From Sipunculus nudus (taxonomy: Eukaryota; Annelida; Sipuncula; Golfingiida; Sipunculidae), in contig CM049308.1 in NCBI GenBank assembly GCA_026874595.1, positions 23,522,367 through 23,586,366 on the forward strand: DNA of 64,000 nucleotides. The letters run 5' to 3'. Of the stretch, positions 24,807 through 36,265 are shown piece by piece. A program made the position numbers and the translations under genes. Within the stretch, counting starts at the first letter, position 1. Each line of letters opens with the position of its first letter. Below the pieces are notes generated by a model, which did no database searches, had not been told where the DNA came from, and saw only the letters and a program-made list of their open reading frames with translations.

Positions 24807-25194
24807 TAGGGCTGAAACGGGTACAAAATTTTGGACTGGAGTACCCAATAGGCATTACCCGACTCAGACTTGAGTACTCGTTACCATGGCAACGCTGTGA
24901 AGATAAAATAAACATCTGTTTACCGATGCAAAATATGCAAAAATTTGACTTAGTGACGGCTTAAATTTATCGCAACGAAGGAATAGATATATGTCATAAC
25001 AAGACCTCGGTTAATTTGACTAGCATATGTTTAGAGCCCTACGCCAGGCTAAGACAATGGATAAATAATCCTACAGACTGTCCTATTTGCATTTTGCAGT
25101 AAGTTTGCAAATTTGCAGTAAAATACATATATGCATGTACATACAAGAGTACTCGGTAAGTATTACCTGGACTTGAGTACTCCTTTCAGCCCTA
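24807..25194. mobile_element. hAT-type MITE with 8-bp TSD
   Basis: TIRs TAGGGCTGAAACGGGTAC and GAGTACTCCTTTCAGCCCTA; perfect 8-bp TSD ATATTAAG at 24799-24806 and 25195-25202. 388 bp, no coding sequence. The TAGGGCTG terminus and 8-bp TSD fit the hAT superfamily. Confidence 0.88.
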
Positions 25195-26040
25195 ATATTA
25201 AGTTGATCAATTCAGTATTTATCAGCTAAATGATTACTTAATCTAGTGAGATCCTTTATTTAATTTATTTCAATGACTTCTTCAGTTCTTAGAATATTTA
25301 AATTTCTTTTTATTAGGATTTATTTCTCAGAGTATCTAATTGTCATAACTTCTTTGACTAATTGGATATTAAGTATTTCCTTCTCTATAATCTTGTCAAG
25401 AATTATTTTTTTAATTTCTTATCTTTTATAACATGCTCTACTGTAAATTCATCCAAAATATTCGTGGGTTAACAAGAACTATCAAGAAAATTTCCCTTGT
25501 GACCAAAGCCCACAAACTACTACATGATTTAGCTGTTAACTGAAGCCATCATTACTAGCCTGTCCATCATGAAGGCATGCAACCAACCAATCACAATGTC
25601 ACCCTTACAATGAATGTTCTCATATTAGGGAAGTTTTCATTAATTTCATTGACTTGTCAGTTCTACCAAATTAAAATTTCCTCTATCAATAACACTTTTT
25701 TTTTCTATGTCTATATATCATGATATTGCATTTAAAAAGTGTATCAAAGACAATGACCAATGATAAGATAAAGTTAACTTTTTACTCATTTCTACTCCCA
25801 CACTGAGGAAATTTAAAAGTGGGTTTATAGTGTTGGTGGGGGGGGGGGGGGGCAATGTATCCCCTTTATCATTCTTAATTATAATCACGACTATAACTGG
25901 TTCAAATGTACAGTCTCATCTTGTATTTATTAAATAATCCTATTACTGGTGTTAAACTCTTGTATTCAATTCTGGTTTTCTGAACACTTTTCACCATTTT
26001 GGACCATAATCATGTACATTCCCTTTCTTCTAACCATTTT

Positions 26041-26340
26041 TAGCTCAGCTGACTGTAATTAAGTCATCTGAGCTATAGCGATCACCATTTGTCCGTCTGG
26101 CCGTCTGTCAGTTAACAGGGCACAAATCGTAACTGCTGGACATGGAATCTTCTTACTTGACATCCAGGGAGGTCCAAGAAAAATTTCCTTGAAAACCTGG
26201 AATTAGGTCTCTGTTACCTACATCCTCTGAGCTATGCTTCTAGTTGAATGGGGATACAACCTACAAAATCTGGCATTGGATAAAATTCTGTTTGTTAATA
26301 TTTTCTTAGTCAGCTAAACGTCATGACCCCTGGGTCATTT
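26041..26340 (+). mobile_element. Short pearl-like / Helentron-derived non-autonomous element
   Basis: Starts TAGCTCAGCTGACTG, followed by GAGCTATAGCGATCACC, a GTCCGTC microsatellite and AACAGGGCACAAATCGTAAC. It ends CAGCTAAACGTCATGACC..TGGGTCA. Both ends match those of the coding element at 21482-23513 (opposite orientation), so this is its short internally deleted relative. The GTCY microsatellite is typical of the bivalve pearl elements and Drosophila DINE-1. Confidence 0.75.
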
Positions 26341-27866
26341 ATTATATTTTTTACCACTACCCACTCACTCTCAAATTTTTTTTCTCCGATATTCATCCAC
26401 AATCCTGCATGAACTTTATTCTGGAACTTTTTACATATTGTGTTTGGCTTCATGTTTGCACAGTTAAAATTTCCTGATTTCCACTTTTTCAGTGTTTTCG
26501 GTGGTTTCATATCAAACTATATTTACAATAGCACTGCAAACATGCATAATGTGTTTTGTTGATTAACATTTCTGATGAGTTTTTTCTAATTCCTTCATAT
26601 TCTTCATAAGTAATCACAGTGACACCACAAAGTAGCCTAGTGACCCGTAAATATGGGTGGATGTTTCCCTTTATCATACTCTGGCAAGATAATCTGTTGG
26701 TAAGCAGACATATGGTGAGTTTTTTTCTGAAAATCCACCAAAGCCCCGGTATGTTATGTGGCAACACTAAAAGTTACAGACTGACAGGAGGTAAGACATA
26801 ATATTCCTGTCATATGACAAACATATAAAAAATTACTCAAAGTAAACCATTATTATATAAATTAATTATATCAAATAAAATGCACATAATCTGAAAAAAA
26901 ATAACAGGCGGACACCTGCCAAACATCAAATGAGTTTACATTAATGTTCTTTAATGACAGTTAATTTGAAAGATTTGGTATCATTTTTACTAGTACACAC
27001 TGAACATACAAGATCTAGAGCTATTATAATTTATATTTGTTATCAATTTTTTACTTTTACTTGCTTTGGACAATGGGACCTCTTATTTACAGTTTTATTT
27101 TCCCTGTTATTCCAATTTCACAAATAACACAAACATAAAAAAAAACTCACCAACAAAAAGGCAACCACAGAATATATATATTCTTTTTATGTATCCACAT
27201 ATAGACTATGTTAAGAAATTATGAATCCTAATTCCTCCCTGTATAATGAAAAGGAACATTACTGATGACCATGTGAATATGTCATATAAGAATTATCCAT
27301 GTGATAGAAATAGAATTGGTAAAGTTAAAGTTATATATAAAACTGTTTGACCAAACATAATCATAATTTATAATATGTGCATTTAAGTATATTTATTACA
27401 TGTATTTATTTTTAATCTATAGCTGTGATGTTTAGCAGCTGATTTTTAATTTTAATTTGTTTTTTAATGCTTGCTTAAATGAAAAGAAAATAATGGTTTT
27501 AGTTGTACACAGAAATACAAAAATTACAAACTCAAGAAAATTCATGAGAAGATTGTCTAACATTTGTGTCATGTTATGAACTCCGACCATGGGTGAATCA
27601 TCTGACCTTGAAAACCTCGCTCTGTCTACCATCTGGGGCTTCACACACGTCCCAACTTAAACACACGTGATGGTCCAAAAGACATACAATCACAGTCAAG
27701 ATCCTACACGCTGTACTCATTTTATTTCACACTATTTACAGGGTGGTTTTATAAATTATATGATGTTTATGTTACATGGAAAGATATAGTTTCATACAGA
27801 TTTCTTCATTTTTCATTTATTTTGCTCACTTTTTATCCATGAAAAAAAATTAATTTTAATACAGAT

Positions 27867-27913
<47 letters not shown>

Positions 27914-28619
27914 CATTTCAACTCTTACTCTTAGTTTTATCATTTTTTATTGGTTTTCATAGATGACTGCGTGTCGAAGAGATCAGGCAAAATTGAAAAT
28001 TTAGTAAAATCACCAGATTCATGCACTTATTTTAGGTATCCAAAAACAAGACAGAGTGAGTGTTTGTCTAGAAGTTGATGATATATGATTTAAATGCTAA
28101 CTTAAAAACAGTTTTGCTATTTTTTGTGATTATTCTTGTTTTTTTCATGGGGATTTGATCAATTTTTTTTGCTATTTTTTACAATAAAAAAAAAGTTTAT
28201 TTTAATTAAATGCAATTTTGCATATATGGTTTAACTGTCTTATTGTTTGTATGGCAGATCATGTTATAGTCTAGCTTCTAACTGGGGATACAAATGCTAA
28301 AAAATAAATTGGGGAGATGGCGAGCACAGTTTGTGTGACAAGCATGGTCAGTGATTTTCATGATAAGCCATGCACAAATATACATGTACATATAAATCCT
28401 TCCTGCTGTGACAGGAATGGCCACCCTAAGTTGCAACAGAATGATAAGCAGCAGGGGTAGATAAGGCTAGGGGAGGCCAGGCGCAATTAACACCCTGGCA
28501 CCAGTAACTCTCACCTACAGAAGTATAAAGATGGAAAATGTGCAAACTGTAAAATCTAAAAATTAAGTTTTTGGGGTTTTTTTTAAAGATTTTCTTTTGG
28601 TTAAAAAAAAAGCACATGA
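26341..28619. other. Non-coding AT-rich stretch
   Basis: Minus-strand open frames at 26310-26767 and 27432-27644 were read for kelch, BTB or BACK similarity and showed none. A TA array lies at 27864-27911. Confidence 0.55.
27864..27911. repeat. TA microsatellite
   Basis: TA dinucleotides with one AA interruption. Confidence 0.95.
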
Positions 28620-29045
28620 AAATTCTAAGAGAAAAGTCCTCAAAACAATAACCTAAACTCCTCAATACAATACCCTTTAGTCCTGAGCATATATTAACTA
28701 ATAATCCTCGATTCACTAACCTTTAGACCTCAATCCAAAAACCTATGGCCCTCAATACAATAACCTATAGTCCTCAAAACAATAACCTATGGCCCTCAAT
28801 ACAATTAATTATAGTCCTCAATACAATAACCCTAAAATCCTCAAAAGAATAACATACGGCCCTCCATACAATAACCTAAAGTCCTCAAAACAATTACCTA
28901 TGGCACTCCATACAATAAATAATAGTCCTCAGTACAATAACCTATGTCCCTCAATACAACAACCTATATAATCCCCAAAACAATACCTAAAGACCTCAAC
29001 AAAACAACATTTGGCCCTAAATACAATACCCTATAGTCCTGCTAT
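28620..29045. repeat. 22-bp minisatellite (CCTATGGCCCTCAATACAAT)
   Basis: Units such as CCTATGGCCCTCAATACAAT and CCTATAGTCCTCAAAACAAT follow each other at 22-bp steps (28742, 28764, 28786). Units become irregular toward both ends. Confidence 0.85.
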
Positions 29046-32000
29046 TGGAGTCCTGTAACCTGTATGTGGGATTTCTAACTGTTCTTGGATTCTTATTACC
29101 ATACCTGTTTATTTCTCCTACTGGGTTTTTTTTAACACAGAAATTTCTGAAGTATGAAGTGTTTTTTTTTACTGAAGTACAAATAACTTAATTGTGTTGA
29201 ATTAAGAAAAGAAAAACTCACAGGAATATGCAATGGATTTTTTTTACTGAAAGGCAGGTACATAAATTCTACTATAAAATCAAATTACAGGATAAAAATG
29301 GCTTCTTAACACAAGAAAGATATCCAAACAATAGTTAAAAGAGAAACTGTAAAAAAAAATTATTTTTAATAAAAAAATAAAGTTTTTTTTCACTGAAGGA
29401 CAAGAAGCTTACATTGCATTGTAAAGACAGATGAAAATGCAGATGCACATTAACAGATGGTCAAATCCCTGTAAAAATATTTTTAAAAAATTGCAAGTAT
29501 CATGAAATAGGGTGTTTTTCACAGAAGAGCAAGCATTCCACAGATGCCAGTAATGTATGTGTAACTCACACAGTAGTTTACGTAATTCAAGGCACTGACA
29601 GATGGAGTACTCAACATTTGGCACTTAACAGTGCAGCTCAAATGAGCCAGCTCCTGATGATGCTGTGTAGTGATACAGGTCCAGGGAAGTACAGACACAT
29701 ACAACTGGCATGTTATCACTGGGAAACAGACAGGGAGTGATTCATAGAAGAAAATGAGAGCTGTTACAAGCTGCTGGAATTGTCTGGAATTTACTGCTGA
29801 TGTGGCTGATACCATGTTGTCCAAACTACATCAAGAGGCATAACCATATATAAATTAATATAAATCACATATTAATATATAATGACAAGTAAGACTTGAA
29901 AATATATATACATTTATCATTGTATACTAATTCCTTTTTTTCTCTCTCTCTCTCACTCACTAACTTTATAACACTGCTGAAACTGCAAAGTTTTTAAATG
30001 TATATGATCAATATATATGTAACAACATGATGAAATATATTAACTTCATTTAAAAAATAATAATAATAATAGAGGAATAATGATAAAAGTAATATAATTA
30101 GAAAACAGCTAGTAATAAATTATAACTGGTAATTTATAATTCAATTTACCATGTCCTTTACAAATATGTACAGCAATGGGTCTACCTTTAGATCTTAATA
30201 AATAGTAAAAGAAATTCACAAAAAAAGGTATAAAAAAAGGTATAGGTGATAATGTTTCAAAAAGTCATTGTCTAAATGACCTCTCTAAAGAAGAGAAATT
30301 ATTTCCACGTTTCAAAATTATTATTAAAATCATGGCATGACTATCTGTGACAAAAACAGTTAGTCTTGTGTATAAATATATGGTTACATAATAATTAAGT
30401 TAACTAGACATAAATGTTTCAGTTTTGGATAAAACTGGAAAAAACCTGTTTTATCTGATCCGGATAAATCCGGATTTATCCAGTGGATCAAACTGACTGT
30501 GGATAAAACTGCCAACCTTGTGAGTGATGCACCAGTGACTAAACAGGTCAACAAGTATTTAGAGAATGTCAACTACAAAAGATGAATCAGGCCATGCATG
30601 TCCAGCTTTGTTTAAACTCAATGAAGACAGATATAAACTGAGTAACATTCATTATGTGACTATGTGAGTGGGTGTGAGGACTATGACTATTAACCGGTGC
30701 ATCAACCGGCGTATCATGATACAAGGAAAAATATTGTTTCAGTATCATCAGATGTACCTGTATTGATATGTTTAAGATATATGGTCATCCAATGAAAACT
30801 GACAATAAGCATTTAAAAATAGTCTCTCAGCACCATGCAAAATATCAAAGGTTAAACATTATAGAAATGAAACGGGATGAATATCTTTAGATTAGCTAAT
30901 TGGAGGAAATCAATTTAATTTTTGGTTTCGAAATATTGTCAGAGTAAGCTTATATACACTTCCATAAAAAAGGAAAGATTCAGCTTACTAGCTTGGAATT
31001 TGAACTAAAATATATTAATACTTAACATCATGTATTGTACCATCAGCAAAGTATCATAATATGAATTGTAACATGAGATGTATCATTACAGCTCACGTGT
31101 GAGTCAGAAAACATGAAGATTAATTTCCTTATAAACATTCTTAATTCTCATATATCATTTGTAGGTTCCAGGTGTGTTTATGTTTTTATTGTTTTGAGCA
31201 ATTTATTATTTGTCTCTTAACTGAGCTGCACATTTTTTTTTTATGTGTGTGCTTGAAACAAACTTACAATGAAACATTCCTCAAACTGTCCATTTCCTTA
31301 TTTTGTGCAATGTTGGGCTCTTCATTCCCAGAAAGTGAGAGATAGAGATTTATTATTAAGGAAACATGTTTATCACTGCAATAAGGTCAATACAAAACAG
31401 GAAGGAACATTAATGTATACTATTATGTCTGTGTATGCCATAAAAAAACACAAAAATGTCAATGAGGCCACAAAACAATATCAATAGAGACACAATATTT
31501 GGATTTTGTCAGCTACTCAAAAAACACTAAAAATTGTGTCAGTTGTTGAAATTGTGTACATTATCAATGCACTACAAAATTTAGCCCATTTTCCATACCT
31601 TTAATAATTCCTTCAGGGAATTTGTGACATTTGTGGACCTGGTCTTCATTTGCAAAAAATATTCCAGGAAAAATGGAAGCAGCATATATAATAGAACATT
31701 ATATTTTTTTATTGGCCTGACCAGTTTTGATAGCCCTCAAAAAACAATTTAAAGAAACCACTATCTAAATTTATGTGCTGTACAATTACTAACTCAGAAT
31801 TTTATGTACAATAACCTCCAGCTAGGTCAGTCTTTATAACAATTAGTCAACATTGACTGCTAAAAGTATCATTGATCCTCCAAGAAAAACATGTAGCAAT
31901 AAAAATTTATTTTAGATTTATATTAACCAATTTCATTACTATTAATTTAAGGCACATCTAGAATCACAAAATGGAAAATTCTGTTGAATGGATCATGTAA

Positions 32001-34984
32001 GATTGGTTATCATATTAAAGACATAAATAATATGGATAAATTTAATACACTGGAACAGTGTTTTATATCCAATAAACAATAACTTTATTCAATAACTGCT
32101 CATGACAATATGCAGAAATTAAATACAGAAAATTTATTTGCATTATTAGTATTATTTCTTTGCAAAATATAATATCATACATTTGTTTTGAAACCAAAAA
32201 GATGTCTCATAGAGGAATTGAATTCAGTTCAGACACACAGAGTGTTTGTCCTCCTGCAGTTTTACTGGACCTGGGCTTGTGTAGGAGAATGAATGTTAAG
32301 CCCTTCATGTAACATGACCATCCCATAATAATGACCAACAGTGTCAATTCCAAACACACATATAGATGTATGGTGGGTTAGTATATAGCAGGTCAGTCCC
32401 CTCAGCATGATGACCACTCCTAAACAAAATGGATAACCCACGTGTTCTCAGCTGGTCTGTCTTTAATACAACTAAAACCTAGTGATGTGTTATTTTCGAA
32501 AAAACAAACACAATACAAACCACACACTCACCTAACACAGGATAAGATGTGTATATATTTACGTCATTACCGGATCAGCTATTGTTGTGGTCATATGAGT
32601 AGTACTGTAAATAACTGACCTCTGTTCGAGTGTATGTGTAGGTTCCATCCTACTCTACACTACAGATATGTTTATCTTTTATCCTCTAATTTTGTTTGAA
32701 TTCAGATTTTACTTAAAATTTTGTTTGATATACAAACATAAAAATTAGGAAAATATTGTGTAATGCCCTTATTATTTAATTCTTCCCAAAATGCTGTTCA
32801 CTCTTTATAAATACTGCATAAATTATTCTAATATATCATTGGTAATGAGTTTTTTTTATCAAAAAGCATTAAATATTGGTATAATGTATTCACTAAATAT
32901 CATAACACATCAATTACATGTGTGAGAGTAAGAAATAAAATCAGTCATTCTGCGAAAAGCTGCAGTAAGGTGCAAATTTAGAAAATTACGAGCACATCCA
33001 GGGACAGATCCAGTGGGGGGGGGGGGGTTAAAATCCCCTCTTTTCGTGAGAAAGAATCTTTTATTGAAGTATTTTCCCCATATTTTTATGGATCCCCCAC
33101 CCTTATCCCCTTCCAGGCGCTGCTGACCTCTTTAAGGGCTTTAGTCCCTCAATGTAACAGTAAATCCTTCCCATAATCCTGGATCCACTCCAGACACGAC
33201 TTAGAAACAAATTCACAGGCCTCACCAAACCTTACATAAACCTACAACATTCCAATTGTACAATTAGGTAAACGTGTCATAGTACAGTCTCACAGTGTAC
33301 TTTGATCTGATTTTTTTTTTAATTACTCAGACTCGAGTAATCCTTTGAGTTTTACTGACATACACACACAGGATGATACACAAGCTTACGTCATTACAGG
33401 TGTTGTTTGGATGATATGGGTGGTGCTATGTGTGGGACTGATCTTTCCATACGAGACTTTGGACCTGTATGGCACAACACACTGACATTGTTTACCGAGG
33501 TCATTGTGCCACTGAGATAAGAGTGTATACAAATGGATATAAATAATACATCAGGTGAGGCTGTCTAGATCAATGAGCCAGATGTTTGCTGGATATAGAC
33601 CAAAGTACACTTAATTGGACCCTTTTTATCTTCAGCCGTATGATTAATAGTCCAGTTCAGTTTTGAATGAAATATTTCAACATTTATCTCTATGTAAATA
33701 CACCTGACAGTGTGAAAACACATTTAAGATTTTAGGGTATAGTGATGGAACTATGGAACAAAATTAGTTAGATGAGAATGATATTTTCATCATCTACGTA
33801 CATAGAAAACAAAAATTTCTTCAAATTTAGAGATAAAAATCATTTTGCAATGGTTTCAGTCCCTCCCCCAGTCTCCCATCTGTGAATGTCATAAATATGA
33901 TGACGATGATTTCAAAACCTGATTTAATTTTAATCTGCTAGCATTTAATGGTGTACATACACACAATCACACACACACAATTTCATTTGAAACTCTGTGT
34001 AATCAGAACAGCAAACAATTTTTCCTAATTTAACTATTCTAATCTACATCTATCTATAGTTTCTTTTCTCGATTCTATTTAAAATAAGTCCATATTTATT
34101 TTTTTTTCAAATTTCAGATATTCAAACAATATATTATCAATAGTTTTTCATTTTAAACCATGGTAATTTGATAAAAAAAAATTGTTTTAATTTGTGCCAT
34201 TTCACAAATTTATAAAGTTATAATTACCTTGAGTCATGAGTGAAAAATTTAATAAATTAAAGTTTGTCTACAACTTGTAAAAGTAAAATATTTAGAACTA
34301 TTCCAATAAAAATCCAATTATTTACTGACTTTGAGAATTAAGTTTAAATTGAAGGCTAGCACATGGGTAAAGTTCGGTTATCAGTTGGCAATATTATACA
34401 TTCATTTTTTTCGAAAAAATATTTAAAAGACACCCAAGAGTATTTATGTAGCTGTTCCGGCTCCGGATTTGCCGACTTTAGATAGAGAACACGGTGCAGT
34501 GAAAAGCTGTGAACACTTGAACAAGCAGGTTACTGGGGTTAATTAGTCACACAACACAAGTGAACCAGTTCCCTGTCGGAAACCCTGTAGTATCCATATT
34601 ATTGAGTAAATACGCAGAATCCGACAGACGGAAAGTGACAAACTGACGTGTCCTGAGTCACTTTGTGAGTTTCAAGCGATGTCAACACCCACCTGGGGGA
34701 ACTTGGTTTCTGGTGTTACGTTGCCTGGTGGGAATTCTCACGGGTTCACGTGGTTTCATCTCTATGTCAACTAATGTGTATCAGAACCGTTTATTTACAT
34801 GTCCAATATAATATATAAGCCCCACTGGTATATGTTTTAGCTTTAAAATTAACACTTTCGATGATGTTCTGGATAATATGATATAATTTGTAAATTATAT
34901 GATTTGTTTCGAAAGATATATTGTGCGTCTTTGCTTTCTTTGGTGAACAAATACTCATAATTTGTTTTGGTTGAAAATGATCAT
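29046..34984. other. Intergenic stretch upstream of the phosphatase gene
   Basis: No exon recognised. TTACGTCATT occurs at 32559 and 33386 within diverged duplicates of the same surrounding sequence. About 32985-33200 has a degraded CAGGGACAGATCCAGTG/TGGATCCACT TIR-like pair and a G run. The minus-strand frame at 29519-29824 shows no family features. Confidence 0.55.
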
Positions 34985-35262
34985 GTCAGTCCTACGTCAT
35001 AGCGATGCTTGCTTCGGGGCCAATATAAACTGCGACTGCGCCAGGGAATCAGCATGATTCATGCACTCAATTCTAAAAATAGCATATGACGGCATGTTTG
35101 CATGTATATAAAGCTGGCCATCGCCAGCTGCCGGCTCGAAAGCTTAAACAGGGAGACGCACAGGATTGTGTGTATCCAAAGTCCTCAGTGCAATAAATTG
35201 TACAATTATTAAATTAACAAGTCCGAGAAGTCGGGCATCAACAGGCAAAACTTTCACGTATT
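34985..35262 (+). promoter_or_regulatory. Candidate core promoter and 5' UTR of the DUSP10-like gene
   Basis: TATATAAAG at 35105-35113 is a good TATA box, predicting transcription start near 35135-35140 and a 5' UTR of about 125 nt. Upstream are CCAAT at 35020-35024 and TACGTCAT at 34993-35000, an ATF/CREB/AP-1-type site. AGCTGG..CCAGCT at about 35113-35130 could form a small hairpin near the start site. The site assignments come from motif matching only. Stress-inducible control fits the MKP family but is inferred. Confidence 0.55.
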
Positions 35263-35773
35263 ATGTCTGTTCAAGTGTTGCGTCCTTTAGCCGCAGAGCA
35301 CACGAGTATGGCCCTCCCATTGAAAGCAGCGATGCCAAGGATCGGTTCGGCATGCAAACTGGAGGCGAGCGTCCGTCCGTCCACACCACCGATTTTGGAT
35401 TCTTGTATGGACTGTGTGGCCATGAGGCGCATCATACCAGCCGGAGAACTAGCAGAAAAAATTAGGTGTACGGAGCCTTTAATACTGGACATTCGTTCGT
35501 TCACCGCATTCAATTCTGGTCATATCACGGGTGCCGTGAATTTGTGTTGCTCGGACAGGTTTACCAAAAGACGTTTGCAAAGTGGAAAAATGACTGTCAC
35601 GGACTTGCTTAAAAAACACGGTTGTGCTGACAACACGAGTAAATTGATCAATCTGGAGATTGTGGTATATGATGACGCCACTTATGATCTCAGTGAAATT
35701 GCAGGGTCCCATCCGCTCCGACTTGTCGTGGAGTGTCTTCTTAAAGAAGGCAAGGAAGCACAAATCTTACAAG
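35263..35773 (+). CDS. DUSP10-like: DUSP10-like exon 1: N-terminus and rhodanese domain
   Basis: The start ATG at 35263 has A at -3 and is the first in-frame Met after an in-frame TAA at 35215-35217. The exon encodes residues 1-170 plus one base of codon 171. It covers a Ser/Pro-containing leader and most of the rhodanese domain, including LILDIR, the SGHI.GAVN core and the KRRLQSGK docking patch. The donor is ACAAG|GTGGGC at 35773/35774. Reading through the donor leads into intron sequence containing a GA microsatellite. GC content is clearly higher than in the flanks. Confidence 0.92.
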
Positions 35774-35860
35774 GTGGGCAGGCTTATCTTCAAAACTTAA
35801 GCTTTACTTTTATAATTATATCTTTATCTATAAATGCATGTTTTAGTTCTCATGAAAGAA

Positions 35861-35904
<44 letters not shown>

Positions 35905-36201
35905 CTGGGCGGAAGGATGGGGGGGGGGGGGGGTCCTAACATATTCTTGTAAAGGTTTGTATCACCCTATGATAGCCTAGTATGTACAAAGTTTATCAGA
36001 GAATATATGAAAATTAAAATACTATTCAGAAGTGTATGTATATTTATTTTGATATTTTATTTAATGGTCATATTGTTCCATTAACTAATATGGAACTATA
36101 AATTATTCACATAGTTAATAATCAATGATTTATTATTGTTGCATATAAAATAAACATCCCAATGAGGCCTACTTTATATTATTGGGAAACGTCAAATAAA
36201 T

Positions 36202-36265
<64 letters not shown>

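Noticed and set aside
29519-29824. 101-codon minus-strand frame as an upstream BTB/BACK exon of the kelch gene
   Set aside because: No BTB or BACK features could be read in any frame, and splice sites in the right phase were not evident.
32985-33200. Another copy of the CAGGGGCGGATCC MITE
   Set aside because: The ends (CAGGGACAGATCCAGTG, TGGATCCACTCC) are only loosely similar and no TSD was found, so it was not called.
35166-35465. 99-codon frame overlapping the start of the phosphatase gene as an upstream or overlapping gene
   Set aside because: It begins at TTG, not ATG, and is out of frame with the conserved MKP protein encoded by the same bases.
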